The notes under the pieces were generated by a model. That model worked only from the letters and a program-made list of their open reading frames with translations, did no database searches and had not been told where the DNA came from. DNA of 64,000 nt from Acanthochromis polyacanthus (taxonomy: Eukaryota; Chordata; Actinopteri; Pomacentridae): the NCBI RefSeq assembly GCF_021347895.1, contig NC_067116.1, positions 44,512,628-44,576,627 on the forward strand. Direction: 5' to 3'. Positions 1-11,139 of the stretch are shown in pieces. The first letter of the stretch is position 1. Every line of letters begins with the position of its first letter. The position numbers were made by a program, and so were the translations under genes.

Positions 1-624
1 TGTAGACCTGATTTTAGTGTAATAATAAAGTCAAACATCTTTCAAGCCTATAAATCTATTTCCTCCTCTCTGCTATCCAATTTATCTATTCGTGTATTTT
101 GAATATTTTCCTCGAGGCTGTGTGACTCTTTTAGGTGTATTTTTTTTAGAGGATGTTGCCTTTTTACACCAACAGATTCCTTGAATCTATCCCACGTGTT
201 CTTTATTCTCCGTCGCCTACTGCTCTTTAATATCATGTATTTTCAGCCAAATGTCGTCGTTTCTTCAATCCTGTTCGCCGAGCTTCGGCTCTGGCTCAGA
301 GACTCTTGTTCCATCTTCCAATAACAAGTCGTCCCTCAGAGACTTTCTCTCGGCGGTTTCAGCGGCACAGTTTGACTCCACTGATGCTGGAAGTCTTCAA
401 GTGTTTCCCTGGAGGCTGAGATCTGCTGCGTGTCGCCTTTTTCTCAATCAAAAGTAACCATATGTGCTGAAACGTAGACTTTAAGGGAATAAAGCTAAAC
501 CGTAAGATGAATAAAAAGAAACACCAGAACAGAAGAGGAAATAAATATCAGAACTGCATCCACGCTGACGTTTATTAAACTGATGAGAGGAGGAGGGTTT
601 TTGTGAACGTATTTATGCTTCTTC
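1..624. other. no recognised feature
   Basis: AT-rich sequence, probably intronic. Short open frames here have no recognisable domain. Confidence 0.5.
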
Positions 625-909
625 TATGGAGTCACAGGAGTGCCACATCAAAATATAAATAAATAAATAAATAAATGAAGAAATATGAAGAGAAATAAAT
701 AAATGTGGAAATATAAAGAGAAATAAATAAATAAATAAAAAGGAAAATTTTGTCTTTGCTTTTACCTTTTCTGTTTTTTCCTTTTATTTATGTATTTATT
801 TATTCATTTCTCTTTATATTTCCACATTTATTTATTTATTTATTTCTCTTTATATTTCAACATTTATTTATTTATTTATATTTTGATGTGGCACTCCTGT
901 GACTCCATA
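625..909. mobile_element. palindromic MITE-like element
   Basis: The left end (tatggagtcacaggagtgcc) returns as its exact reverse complement at the right end. The arms continue into mirrored aaataaataaa / tttatttattt tracts with a shared gtggaaatataaagag motif, leaving about 35 bp of spacer. No coding capacity. The flanking target duplication is unclear. Confidence 0.8.
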
Positions 910-1032
910 CTTTTCCTGGAGAGACAGATGAAATGAGCTGGAAATGCACTTTACACATGATTGTTCTCCACAGGGAGTGAAGCTGAGGCCACCTGCAGAG
1001 CTTCAGTAGTCAGCTGTGGACGTTTTAAAGAC

Positions 1033-1260
1033 TTTAACTCTCTGAACCCCAAAAACACACCAGACAAAATTTATCAGAGCCAGAAACAGTAAAAACAGAA
1101 AGAATCTCTGGATTTTCAGCTTTCCGATGGTCCGTGTTCTGTCAGAAAAATTAACAAATCTTCCCTGAAATATTTAATCAAAACCACTGTGTTCACCGTG
1201 TTTCATTTAAAAATGCCCCAAAAATAACCCTGATTCTGTAAAATACTGAAAATTAGTTTG
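1033..1260 (+). repeat. interspersed repeat family A, left half
   Basis: Starts ttaactctctgaacccc and runs through a block on acaaaatttatcagagccag. The same order of motifs is found at 7544-7925, 8152-8250 (short) and 59172-59545. The matching right half resumes near 2034, so this copy appears split. Confidence 0.65.
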
Positions 1261-1289
1261 CTATCACCAGTGTGCTGGTTTCCTTTTAG

Positions 1290-1720
1290 GTTTTTGCAAG
1301 CTGTAACTTTTATATAATAGTGAACATTTTTTTGGTAATTTCACAAAATTATTAGTTTTTATGTTACAGATTTTTTTCTACATTTTTTAAATGCACAGGA
1401 CTATTGAAAAAAAATACAAAATTAGATGGTGAATTAACTTATTTAATGTAAAATAGCATCAAATATCTGATTATAAAACTTCTTTTTTAATTTCTAAGGC
1501 TGTCTGGACTTTTATTACCATTGTGCGAAAGTCACGTCTGCATTTTATCGTTTTGGAGGTTTTGCAAGCTGTTAAAAAAATAATAATTTTTCAAAAGTTA
1601 TTTGTCTTAATTTTGCAGTTTTTTTTCCCACATGTTTGAAATACGCAAGAATATCAATAAAATTACCAAAAGAGACAGTGAACTAGCATATTTAATGTAA
1701 AGTAACATCTAAAACATTTT
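1290..1720 (+). repeat. repeat family B, two tandem copies
   Basis: Two diverged copies (about 1290-1470 and 1556-1720) share ttttgcaagctg, an AT-rich middle, cacaggactat/cgcaagaatat and a tail atttaatgtaaa(a/g)taacatc. A third copy lies at 4140-4312. Confidence 0.6.
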
Positions 1721-1786
1721 TAATTTCTTAAATATTTCCATTTTATTTCATTGACAAACTGTTAAATGTAAGTTGAACACTCAGCT

Positions 1787-1945
1787 GTGAATTTGGCTGA
1801 ATTGCAGATTGTTTTTACTCAGAGAGGAGATCAAGTTATTATTGCGGGTGACTTTAACATTCATGTTGACATAGATAGCGACAGCCTTACAACAGCTTTT
1901 AATTCATTATTAGACTCAATTGGGTTTTCTCAACATGTAAGTTTA
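1787..1945 (+). pseudogene. LINE endonuclease-domain remnant
   Basis: One frame reads FTQRGDQVIIAGDFNIHVD followed by IDSDSLTTAFNSLLDSIGFSQHV. GDFNIHVD followed by a short acidic stretch and a SFxQHV-type motif is characteristic of the apurinic-like endonuclease of fish non-LTR retrotransposons. Homology stops near 1940 and there is no reverse transcriptase downstream, so this is a short dead fragment. Confidence 0.75.
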
Positions 1946-2033
1946 GAAACAAGTACTAAAATTGAGATATTTCATAGAAATCACTTTATTCTGCATGCCC
2001 TTATCAGAGACTTGCCAAAAGGAGCCAGATTAT

Positions 2034-2190
2034 GTAAAAAACATAAAACTCTGCGCTCCTCAACTCATACTTCAGGTCATTATTAACTCAGCTGGAACCA
2101 GCGGTCATGTGAGAAAAATTCTGCAACTTATCAGCTAAACTTCAAGTTGTGTTTAACCAGAGCTGATAGGAGAGACAACAGTTGTGGTAT
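2034..2190 (+). repeat. repeat family A, right half
   Basis: Motifs actcagctggaaccagcggt, gtgagaaaaattctgcaact and agagctgatagg match the right part of the copies at 7544-7925 and 59172-59545 and complete the half-copy at 1033-1260. Confidence 0.6.
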
Positions 2191-2629
2191 TTTTCCAGTA
2201 CTGGGACAGATCAAGATTTTTCTGATTGTTGTAACATAAATAACCAAAGACATTAACTGTCATTCTGCAGAGAAGACATTTCTGATTTCTCTCTGCTTCG
2301 GGACACGGTTGTTCTGTTTCCATTAGACTTCATATTGCAGAGAAAAATGAACCCACAGTGATTTTAAAAACTCCCAGACACCGTTCAGTTAATATCTGCT
2401 TCACACTGGAGCCTACAGAAACTTCTGACTCCATGAAAACCTGCCTGAAGGTCAGCTCCAGCTTTGTTTGCTGTTTAATCTGCATGCAGGTTTTCTGCAT
2501 AAATACTAAATTGCAAAGACCCACATTTAAATTATATAGTTAAAGAATACAGTGAGGTTGTATTTTATGTTTATTAAAAAGTCTTTAATATGTTTAAAAT
2601 GCAGGTTTGAGGAAATAAAGCCTCTTGTT

Positions 2630-3335
2630 TGGGATGACAGTTTTTATTAATGTGTAGGACACTGGAATATGCAGCCAAATAGCTAAATCTAGTCCGGATT
2701 TGCAGGTTAAACTAATTTATTGAGCAGATCTGGTTGCTTTCAGATTATTTGTGTAATGGTGAGATGTAATGAGGTCACTGTAGCACACATATAGGCTGTG
2801 ATGTTCCACTTTTTGATAGGTAGACATCTATTTCTGGTCCTCTCTTGGTAATTTTTAATTTAAAAATGCACATTTGCAGTTGTATTATGAGGGGAAAAAA
2901 AGACCTTTAATGTTGTAATTTGGCTGAGAAAACATCTATACCGGCATCAAGAGGCCTTGAAAGCTGAAAAAGTGGAGCTACTGAGTTGTAAATATCACAA
3001 CTGTTCATAAATATACTCGGTTAGATGCTACCAAATAAATAAAGTCCGTTGTTTGTGATGCTACAGTTTTTATTAATGTATAAGACACCAGAATATGCAG
3101 CCAAATAGATAAATCAAGTCCTGATTTGCAGGTTAAATTAATTTATTTAGCAAATCTGGTTGCTTTCAGGTTATCTGTGTCCACTTTTGGGGTTTTTCAA
3201 TTAAACAAATGCTCATTTGGTTGTGAAAACATCTATACCTGCGTCAAGAGGCCTTGAAAGCTGTGAAAATGTTGCCACTGATTCTGGAGTGTCTCCTAAA
3301 TATTACAAGTGTTCATAAATATACTCGGTTAGATG
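2630..3335. repeat. diverged tandem duplication
   Basis: Copy 1 (about 2630-3030) and copy 2 (about 3055-3335) share cagtttttattaatgt, gaatatgcagccaaatag, tctggttgctttcag, aagaggccttgaaagctg and aaatatactcggttagatg in the same order. Copy 2 lacks about 100 bp from its middle. Confidence 0.8.
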
Positions 3336-4130
3336 TTCCTGCTGTTTGCTGCTCGTCTCTGCCTCCATCCAGAGCATGAAGCTGCAGCTGGATGAGGGAT
3401 GATTCGGTCGCTGCGTGTTTGTTTGCATGTGTGTGTGTGTTTTGTGTGTGTTTGCGGGTTGAAAGGCTCTTTTGAACTGTGGGGCAGCGCTGGTCTTTTG
3501 TTGTGAGTCTGAGAGTCGCCCACGCTCCATAACTCCCCCTCTCACCCGTCTCCTCCCTCCTCCTCTCCCATCCTCCATCCAGCAGCTCCACACTCTTTCA
3601 TCTCCCCTCTGCTGGATGGATGGACGGATAGATGGATGGATGGAGTGTGTGTTTGTGTGGTTCTTGAATCAGAAATGCGAGCGTTTGACCTTCCACCTCT
3701 GTGTTGCTGTCATTCATTGTTTGCCGGCTGTCATTAGTGTCTGAGAGGCGACTCCTGCTGCTGTTTGGAAATGGAAGATTCACTCACATGATGCTGCTGC
3801 AGAGTGTGCTGAGAGAAGATCAATTCTGCCCCTGGTGTCCTCCTGAATCACATTAGACTGACATTAGAATACTAATACCCACAGTAGCATTCGCTGAGGT
3901 TCCAGCTGATAAAGGTCACAGACGAGACGCTGCAGCAGGTCCAGGTTTGTTGCAAAAACATGTCGCATGTCTGATTTCTATCAGTTCAGACAGAATGTAG
4001 GAAATATGTCGCCGCACTGTGCAGATTTGTCTCAGAAATGTGTTCATTAAGGCCACAAATTAAGTTCTCTAAAACATTTTGCTCACGTTTTTCTAAAGCT
4101 GCCCAGATGTTTGCTACAATCAGCCCTGCA
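3336..4130. other. mostly unique sequence with simple-repeat patches
   Basis: Contains a short GT run near 3428-3452, a CT-rich stretch near 3530-3580 and a GGAT-type run near 3612-3642. No gene recognised. Confidence 0.5.
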
Positions 4131-4139
4131 TTTCATGAT

Positions 4140-4312
4140 TTTTTAAAATTTTTTGCAAGCTGAAACTTTCATGTCATATCTATAATTTCATGAAATTATT
4201 TTTTATTTTCCAGATTTTTTTCCTGCATTTTTAAAAGTGCACAAGAATATCAATAAAATGACACAAATAGACAGTGAGTTTGCATATTTAATGAAAAATA
4301 ACATCAAAAACC
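4140..4312 (+). repeat. repeat family B, third copy
   Basis: Shares ttttttgcaagctg, cacaagaatatcaataaaat and gacagtgagtttgcatattt with the tandem copies at 1290-1720. Confidence 0.6.
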
Positions 4313-4319
4313 TGACCAT

Positions 4320-4420
4320 GAAATTTCCATCCGAATATTCGGATACCAAAATTAATATCCGGGTACCGCCGTCGCGAACGAATATTCGGATATTTGGGAT
4401 ATATGTGTCCAGCCTCAGAT
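4320..4420 (+). repeat. GAATATTCG repeat, copy 1
   Basis: Carries ccgaatattcggatacc, attaatatccgg, taccgccgt and cgaatattcgg. The same block occurs in reverse orientation at 39047-39130. Family not named. Confidence 0.6.
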
Positions 4421-6205
4421 ACAAGTTTGTCCAAAGTAAACTCAAAATGTGAGGCAGTGGAGGAATGCTGCTTTCCTCAATGATCCAGACTGACTCATCT
4501 GATGACTTTATGGTAAACTAAAGGAAAATGAGATGAAATCTGTGGCTGTACATCCATGAACTCTATTGAATAAATCAAAGGAATGTGCTTTTTTGTGTGT
4601 AATTGGATGTGAAATGGGCCCAAGGATTTCCTTGTTCATACAAACAGGGAGACTGACATCCAGCTGTATTCATGGCACCACAATGAGGCAGCCGATACGT
4701 ACACTCTGTGCATTCAGGAACGTACAAAAAAGGCCTCATTAGGAAGCAGAATCTGAAAATCCTCCTTCATGAGCTGAGCAGAGGAGTACAAGGTGAAGAC
4801 AGATAGGAGGAGAACATGCTTGTTTTCTTAGCTCATGTTTCATTCTCTCCAGAGGTCGTTTAGGGGATAAATACGCTTCTTGTCGGCTGATAAATAGTTT
4901 TGAATCTCCAGCTGTGTTCTCTGTTCCTCGCCGTCGAGTCGTCTTTCTCTCGGCGGTCGTCTTGTTTGTCGCTTCCTCTGTTTTCTGGCCTCGATCCATC
5001 TCCTGCAGGCCTCGAGGCCAAAGTGTGCTCGGCTGTAATCGTCCTCCTTTAGCCCACACTGGACCTTTGCTCCTCCACTGCTGCTCCTCATCCTGACGAG
5101 CAGCTGAAGCAGTTTGGGCTCGTAGACGTCTGCTGAGGAGGCCGGTACGACTCAGACCGATAAAGTTACACCTGATTATCGCCTCAAGTCTGTGTTTTGC
5201 CTGAAGCAGCATTCAGGCAAACACTCCTTAAAGCTTCCTGGTTGTATCTGAGCATAATTTTGTGCTTCTGCGTGTGATTATTTCGGCACAGTTTGTGTTT
5301 ACATAGACAGATGAGGATCTCCAAGCTGCAGATTTGAACAACATGTTGCACAATTAACACACCTGATGAGCAGCTAAAAGTCACTGCAGCTCCAGTTTTG
5401 ACCCTGATGAGTCTGCTGGAGCTGGTCTCTGTTAAATATTAACTGCTGTTTGCCCTGCAGCAGCTGAAGCATTAACCTCCCTGTTAGTTTGCACAGAAGA
5501 AGAACTTCAGACTGTAGTTTGCTCCGGTGAACCAGAAAAGTCTGAACTCAGCAGAAATGAGCAGCGTGAACATTCGTATCAGCAGATTTTCTTCAAATAA
5601 ATACACATTGGTTCAGTCCTGTTCATTTCTATTCATATTATATAATATATTTACCTGCCTGAGAGGTTTTCCACCTTTTATTCCTTTTCAGTTGAATTCT
5701 AGTTGATTTTATTTGACTTTTTTGGCATGAATTTACCCAAAAAGACTCTTTAATGTCAAAATGGAAACAGATTTCTACAGAATAATGTTAATTTAAAATA
5801 TAAAACTGTGATTGCATGTGTATTCACCCCCTAATTCAACACAGTTACTGACATATAAATCGTGTGAGTGCAGTGAATGTGTCTCAGTGATTGTAGTGTA
5901 AAGGTTTCACTGCTCTCCACTCATTGGTGAATGTTGGCTGCAACTGGGGAGGATTTAATGCTGGAAGACACTAAAACTTGAACATTTCCAAGAGAGCAAG
6001 TACCTTTTGAACTCTATATATGCTAAAAAATTAATGGAAAAGCTCAGATTGGTGACAAATTAAAGGTGAGAGGATCTGGTGGTTCTGCTCTGTTGTTTTG
6101 TAACTTAAGCTAGGTTAGCACAACTTTAGCAACGCAGCGCAAATGAAAACAATGACAGACGCCACAGAGCACGTCACTCGTCATGACACACGTCAAAGAG
6201 AGTTA
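4421..6205. other. no recognised feature
   Basis: Presumed intron. A 157-codon open frame on the minus strand at 4739-5212 has no recognisable domain (see rejected items). Confidence 0.5.
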
Positions 6206-7261
6206 AACTGGAATAGGGCTGCAGCTAACGAAGCCTCGAGTAATCGGCTGTGTCCGAAATCGCATCCTAACGTACTACTCATACTAAATGTGACGTCAAA
6301 ATAAGTATGTAGTGCGTTCACATTGGATAGTATGAAAAGATTGAGTACGCGAGAAATACCCGGATGTATACTATATCCGGAAAAATTTTAAGTATGCGCG
6401 GTGACCACACTAGTCATACTCAACCGCCCCATAATGCTTTGCGAGCTATCCACCGAAATGGAAGCCTCCGCAGGATCTGTGGCCGGACCGCGGCGATTTT
6501 TATTTTATTTTATGTGGTTAAGTAGTCATCCTAATCACCCCACAGATTTGAGAAATAGGTGTTTTCTGACCGTTTTAAATTTGTCAGACGCCTCACAACG
6601 TGCTACTGAATGCTAGCAGCTAGTTGCAGCAGCTCGCTTTGCATACAGAACAAGTAGCAGCTACCTCCAGTAGCCTGCAGCTACAACTGAAACGATTCGC
6701 ATAATCTGGCTAATAACTGCATGAGGAGTGCCGGCTTGAAATTGCCACATTAATTATGCGACTGTTTGTTAGCGTAAAATTGACCTGAAGCCGGCATTTA
6801 GCCGAGATATTTGATAGCCGTACTTCCGGTTTTTGTCGTCGGAGGTTTGAAATGCATTATGGGAAACGTAGTAGTATACTACAGTGTGAACGGTCGGCAT
6901 TCTAATCATACTTATAGTACGTAGTATACAGTATATACTCATTGAGAATGTAGTATGTAGTACGTTAGTATGCCATTTTGGACACAGCCATCGTCTCAGC
7001 ACGATACATCAACAAAAGCGGAAGTGAGCGCGCAATGCAACAGAAATCACCGTCCGACCGGAGCGCGGAACACGGACGGACATCAGTGCTGCATCGTGCA
7101 TGTTGGGGTAGAATGCACGATGCAGCGCCGATGTCAGTCCGTGTTCCGCGCTCCGGTCGGACGGTGATTTCTGTTGCATTGCGCGCTCACTTCCGCTTTT
7201 GTTGATGTATCGTGCTGAGACGACTACTCGAGGCTTCGTTAGCTGCAGCCCTAAACTGGAA
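6206..7261. mobile_element. fold-back hAT-type MITE, interrupted by a second element
   Basis: The 8-bp direct repeat AACTGGAA (6206-6213 and 7254-7261) flanks an element at 6214-7253 whose ends are tagggctgcagctaacgaag and its reverse complement. An 8-bp target duplication with such ends points to the hAT superfamily. Without the insertion at 6246-6992 the element is about 290 bp and almost entirely palindromic: the arm from tcgtctcagcacgatacatc to gcatcgtgca is mirrored at 7114-7226, around a 13-nt loop at 7101-7113. No transposase. Confidence 0.88.
6246..6989. mobile_element. 744-bp non-autonomous TIR element nested in the hAT MITE
   Basis: Begins GGCTGTGTCC and ends GGACACAGCC. The ends extend as imperfect TIRs with motifs ctaacgtacta and cacactgtagtatac-type sequence. 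It sits between two ATC triplets (6243-6245, 6990-6992), and removing it plus one triplet restores the arm symmetry of the surrounding hAT element. No coding region. The superfamily is not certain; a 3-bp duplication would suit PIF/Harbinger, but ATC is not its usual target. Confidence 0.8.
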
Positions 7262-7543
7262 CATGTAGAATCATTGTTAATTTAACGTCGTTCTAAACTT
7301 ACCTGTCGGCTCAGCCAACTCCTGTAATGCTGTCTGGCTGTAGATCACTCCTGTACACCTTCTACGAGATTCCGTCACTTAACAGCATTTACAGTTTTAT
7401 GAGAAATTAAGAATATATCAACGTTTAATCAGCAAAACTCCAGCTGATGACGATTATTTTGAAAAGGGATGTAATCGACCGATTTTATCGTCCGGGCCTT
7501 ACTGCAGAAAGATGCTCTAAGTGATCAGAATTTACATTTAATC

Positions 7544-7925
7544 AACCCTCTGAACCCATAAACCTGGTATGACGTGTAATCTTTTTAAAAACAAGGCAAA
7601 ACGACAACATTTATCAGGGCCAGATGCTGCAAAAACAGAAGGAATAATTGTATTTTCAGCTTTTTTATTGCCCTTGAACTACTCTTGTGCAATCCAAATC
7701 TCTGCGTGAAATCATGACATTTCATAAAAAACGTTTAATTGTAGAATAAAAAAATCATTGGCACATCCAAGATTCTGTAAAAAACACAAAATTCTACACT
7801 TCTTGGTGTAACTGTGGAGCTGTTAATGACTCAGCTGTGACCAACAGTCATTTGACAAAAATTCAGCAACTTTTCAGCTGAACTAGGTTGGACTGCAGCC
7901 TGTGTTTACGTAGAGCTCAAAGAAC
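7544..7925 (+). repeat. repeat family A, fullest copy
   Basis: Runs from caaccctctgaaccc through atttatcagggccag, a block on aaatcatgacatttc and actcagctgtgaccaacagt to the final gtttacgtagagctc. This order defines the family, about 380 bp. No TIR or coding region seen. Confidence 0.65.
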
Positions 7926-8151
7926 ATCAGCCTAGAAACAAATTAGAAATGTAAGATATTGATAGTACGCAGTGTTTTTTCCAGCGTTTATAGTAATAGT
8001 GGGCACATGTCAGAACTAGTGAGTGTATTAGTATGAACTCCCTAATAAAACACACTTTGTGAAATGGAGATCATTTGAGTTTAATTAAATTTTTCACATT
8101 TAAATTATAAAACTAATGAGTCTACTTTTTTAAAAAATGCCTTTCATATTT

Positions 8152-8250
8152 AATTAACCCTCTGAACCGTCATACATGCTCTCAGGTTTGAATGGCGTGT
8201 TAGAACGTAGCTAAATTATTAAACCGATAACCGTTTCCTGCTGCTCAGAT
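8152..8250 (+). repeat. repeat family A, short 5' fragment
   Basis: Begins ttaaccctctgaaccgtc and keeps only the first part of the family. Confidence 0.5.
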
Positions 8251-8260
8251 AATATTTTGA

Positions 8261-8780
8261 GTTTTCTGTTCGTCTAGTCCTGGTTGTTCTGTTTCCTTAG
8301 AGGGGCAGGACTTTGTACTGCAGTGGAAAAAAAACAAACATCCAGAAGGCTAATGAATGAGCTGAATGTAATGAATCACCTCCATCCTTGTGTAAAAGCC
8401 AGCAAACTGATAAACACTTGCAGCTCTGTTGCTCAGCTGTTCGTACCTGTAGCTGCCACATCCATCACAATAAAGGCTGCTTGTGTTGAGCTCAGCGCGC
8501 CTCATTGGCATTTTAGGGCCCTTAAAGGACAGTCGGAGTCGGCTGTAATGAATAACCCATCAGCTCGGTCGGGGCTCCCGGGGCCCGATCTGTCACATCC
8601 ATCATCTGCTGGGGGCCTAGCAGCTCAAAGGGAGGGTCACTGAGTTAAAGGGGGGTATAGGTGCATTTATGGAGGTCTGATAGGTCCAGATTTCAAGGTT
8701 AGAAATGAGATGAGGTGATTAGAACAAATTCCTAATTATGAGAGCAAAGAGGAGGATATTTGTGAACAGGAATGTAGTGG
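8261..8780. other. unique sequence with a GC-rich, repeat-free block
   Basis: The block 8490-8645 is GC-rich and of high complexity, with homeodomain-like ATTA/TAAT cores. It could be a conserved non-coding element, which only a cross-species alignment could show. Confidence 0.3.
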
Positions 8781-8782
8781 AG

Positions 8783-9690
8783 GATGAAGCTGATGTTGGG
8801 GTAGAATGGTGCTGATGTTGGGGGTAGAATGGTGCAGATGTTGGGGGTAGAATGGTGCAGATGTTGGGGGTAGAATGGTGCAGATGTTGGGGTAGAATGA
8901 AGCTGATGTTGGGGGTAGAATGGTGCTGATGTTGGGGTAGAATGATGCAGATGTTGGGGGAAGAATGGTGCAGATGTTGGGGTAGAATGAAGCTGATGTT
9001 GGGGTAGAATGGTGCAGATTTTGGGGGTAGAAGGATAAAGATTTTGGGGTAGAATTATCCAGATGTTGGGGTAGAATGATGCAGATGTTGGGGGTAGAAT
9101 GATGCTGATGTTGGGGTAGAATGATGCAGATGAATGGTGCAGATGTTGGGGTAGAATGGTGCTGATGTTGGGAGTAGAATGGTACAGATGTTGGGGTAGA
9201 ATGATGCTGATGTTGGGGTAGAATGATGCTGATGTTGGGGGTAGAAGGATAAAGATTTTGGGGTAGAATTATCCAGATGTTGGGGTGGAATGATGCAGAT
9301 GTTGGGGTTAGAATGGTGCAGATGTTGGGGTAGAATGGTGCTGATGTTGGGGGTAGAATGGCGCAGATGTTGGGGTAGAATTATCCTGATGTTGGGGGTA
9401 GAATGATGCAGAGGTTGGGGTAGAATTATCCTGATGTTGGGGTAGAATGATGCAGATGTTGGGGGTAGAATGGTGCTGATGTTGGGGTAGAATTATCCTG
9501 ATGTTGGGGTTAGAATTATCCAGATGTTGGGGTAGAATTATCCAGATGTTGGGGTAGAATGATGCAAATGTTGGGGTAGAATGGTGCAGATGTTGGGATA
9601 GAATTATCCTGATGTTGGGGTGGAATGATGCTGATGTTGGGGTTAGAAGTTTAAAGATGTTGGGGTGGAATGATCCAGATGTTGGGGCTC
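8783..9690 (+). repeat. 22-23 bp minisatellite
   Basis: About 900 bp of tandem units built on gatgttggggtagaatggtg(ca), roughly 40 copies. Units vary at the G-run length and at the last 5-6 bases (ggtgcag, gatgctg, ttatcca, ggataaa). A rarer multi-unit block (gataaagattttggggtaga followed by attatccagatg) occurs twice about 214 bp apart, so there is higher-order structure. Confidence 0.95.
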
Positions 9691-10079
9691 CTCAGGGGCT
9701 TTCAGACACAAAGAGCTCCATTCCCCAGAGGAATCTGCTCCATCAGCTTGTGTTTCTGCCCTGATTAAAGTCATGCAGCAGCCGCTAATGCAGCTATTAT
9801 AAGCCATCTCTGTCTCCCAGGTATTCTCAGATCAATAAGGCCACGCCCCCTCTGCTCTGTCACATGACCGGCTCCCATGGCAACAGAGACTCATTAGCAT
9901 CCTTGATAACTGATTTATTTCTGTCTTTATGTGCAACATGATACAAGGAAGAACACTCTTAATAACATGAGTAATAAAAACAGATTTTAGTCGATACTTT
10001 CTCCAGAAATAGAATCCAATATATTAGATTATTATTATTTCCATGTTTATCATAGTAATTAGATTTTTGTACAGTGACT
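9691..10079. other. no recognised feature
   Basis: Unique, moderately GC-rich sequence. Confidence 0.5.
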
Positions 10080-10580
10080 CTACAACACTATGGTAACATT
10101 TACAGAAAATAAGCTGACGCAAACACATTTTATTGAATATAAATCAGCGCCAAATATTGCTATCTTATGGATATTTGCAGTTTTTAAAACTATTTTCCAA
10201 ATTTTTATGTTTATTTTGTTAATTTGCACAAAACTAATGAATCACAGAAAGAAAAGTATTAATTTCCATGTTGACAGCCATGAAAACAAACCAGAAATAT
10301 GGATTTTTACACATAGTGGTTAATGAATTACACATTTATTGTACTGAATAAACCCATTATTTTTACAGACATTTCCTATTATTTGACAGAAAAAATCACA
10401 AATGATTTGCTCTCATTTTACAATGTTATTTAGTGAAATTACAAAAAAAATTACAAATTTACATGAAAAATGCCAAAACTGTAAATAATGCCTTCATTAA
10501 ACAGAATTTTTCTTTCATATTTCTGATTGTAAAATGACACTGTTTTACTGTATCTGAATCAGCTAAAAGCAGCTTTTAAA
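10080..10580. repeat. AT-rich repeat family F
   Basis: Carries actgtaaataatgcc, tgtaaaatgacactg, ttttactgtatctgaatc and agctaaaagc in the fixed order that recurs in the other family F tracts (11140, 47070, 50270, 57330, 60280). Heavily diverged. Confidence 0.6.
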
Positions 10581-11139
10581 TGTGGCAGTATTTAATCTAA
10601 CTCTTTCCGGCATCCTTTCTGCCAGATTTCACTTTTTTTAGTCAAGATTTTTAATGGGATTTTTTTTCCAGCGTGCGGCATTCCCTAAATATCCATCAGG
10701 AGATTCCAGGCGGACAGCAGAGAGATGAGTTTTTTCTAAACGCTCCCAGTGGGACCGTCAGTATAAAAGGCTTTTCATGTTAGCCGGCCAATAAGAGCCT
10801 CCAGTTTTGTTTCTGCTGTGGAAAGTGTCGGTGTCGACCTAAAGGTTAGAAGATCATCACAGAAGGGATTTAAATCCTCCCAGCTGCTGCAGAGCAAAAC
10901 ATTTTATTCTTCCAGCTGTGTGACGGATGTTTGAGTGAATGAAACTTTATTTATCAAGATGTATCAAACATATTGAAACATGCTGCCTTCTCTTTTCAAA
11001 TCAAGAAAATTCACAGATTTCCCTATGAATTTACAGTATTTTTGCACTGCGTTGCTGTTATAATTTACTTAAACACTTAACTGTACCGCTGACTGCAGTA
11101 GATTCAGAGGTTTACTGTTTGATACTTTCAGTAGTCTAC
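10581..11139. other. no recognised feature
   Basis: Mostly unique sequence, presumed intron. Confidence 0.5.

Noticed and set aside
4739..5212. 157-codon minus-strand open frame
   Set aside because: Basic, low-information sequence with no recognisable domain; three other open frames overlap it and no splice context was seen. A chance frame is more likely.
8783..9690. CRISPR-like regular repeats
   Set aside because: Contiguous 22-23 bp units without unique spacers in a vertebrate genome: a minisatellite.
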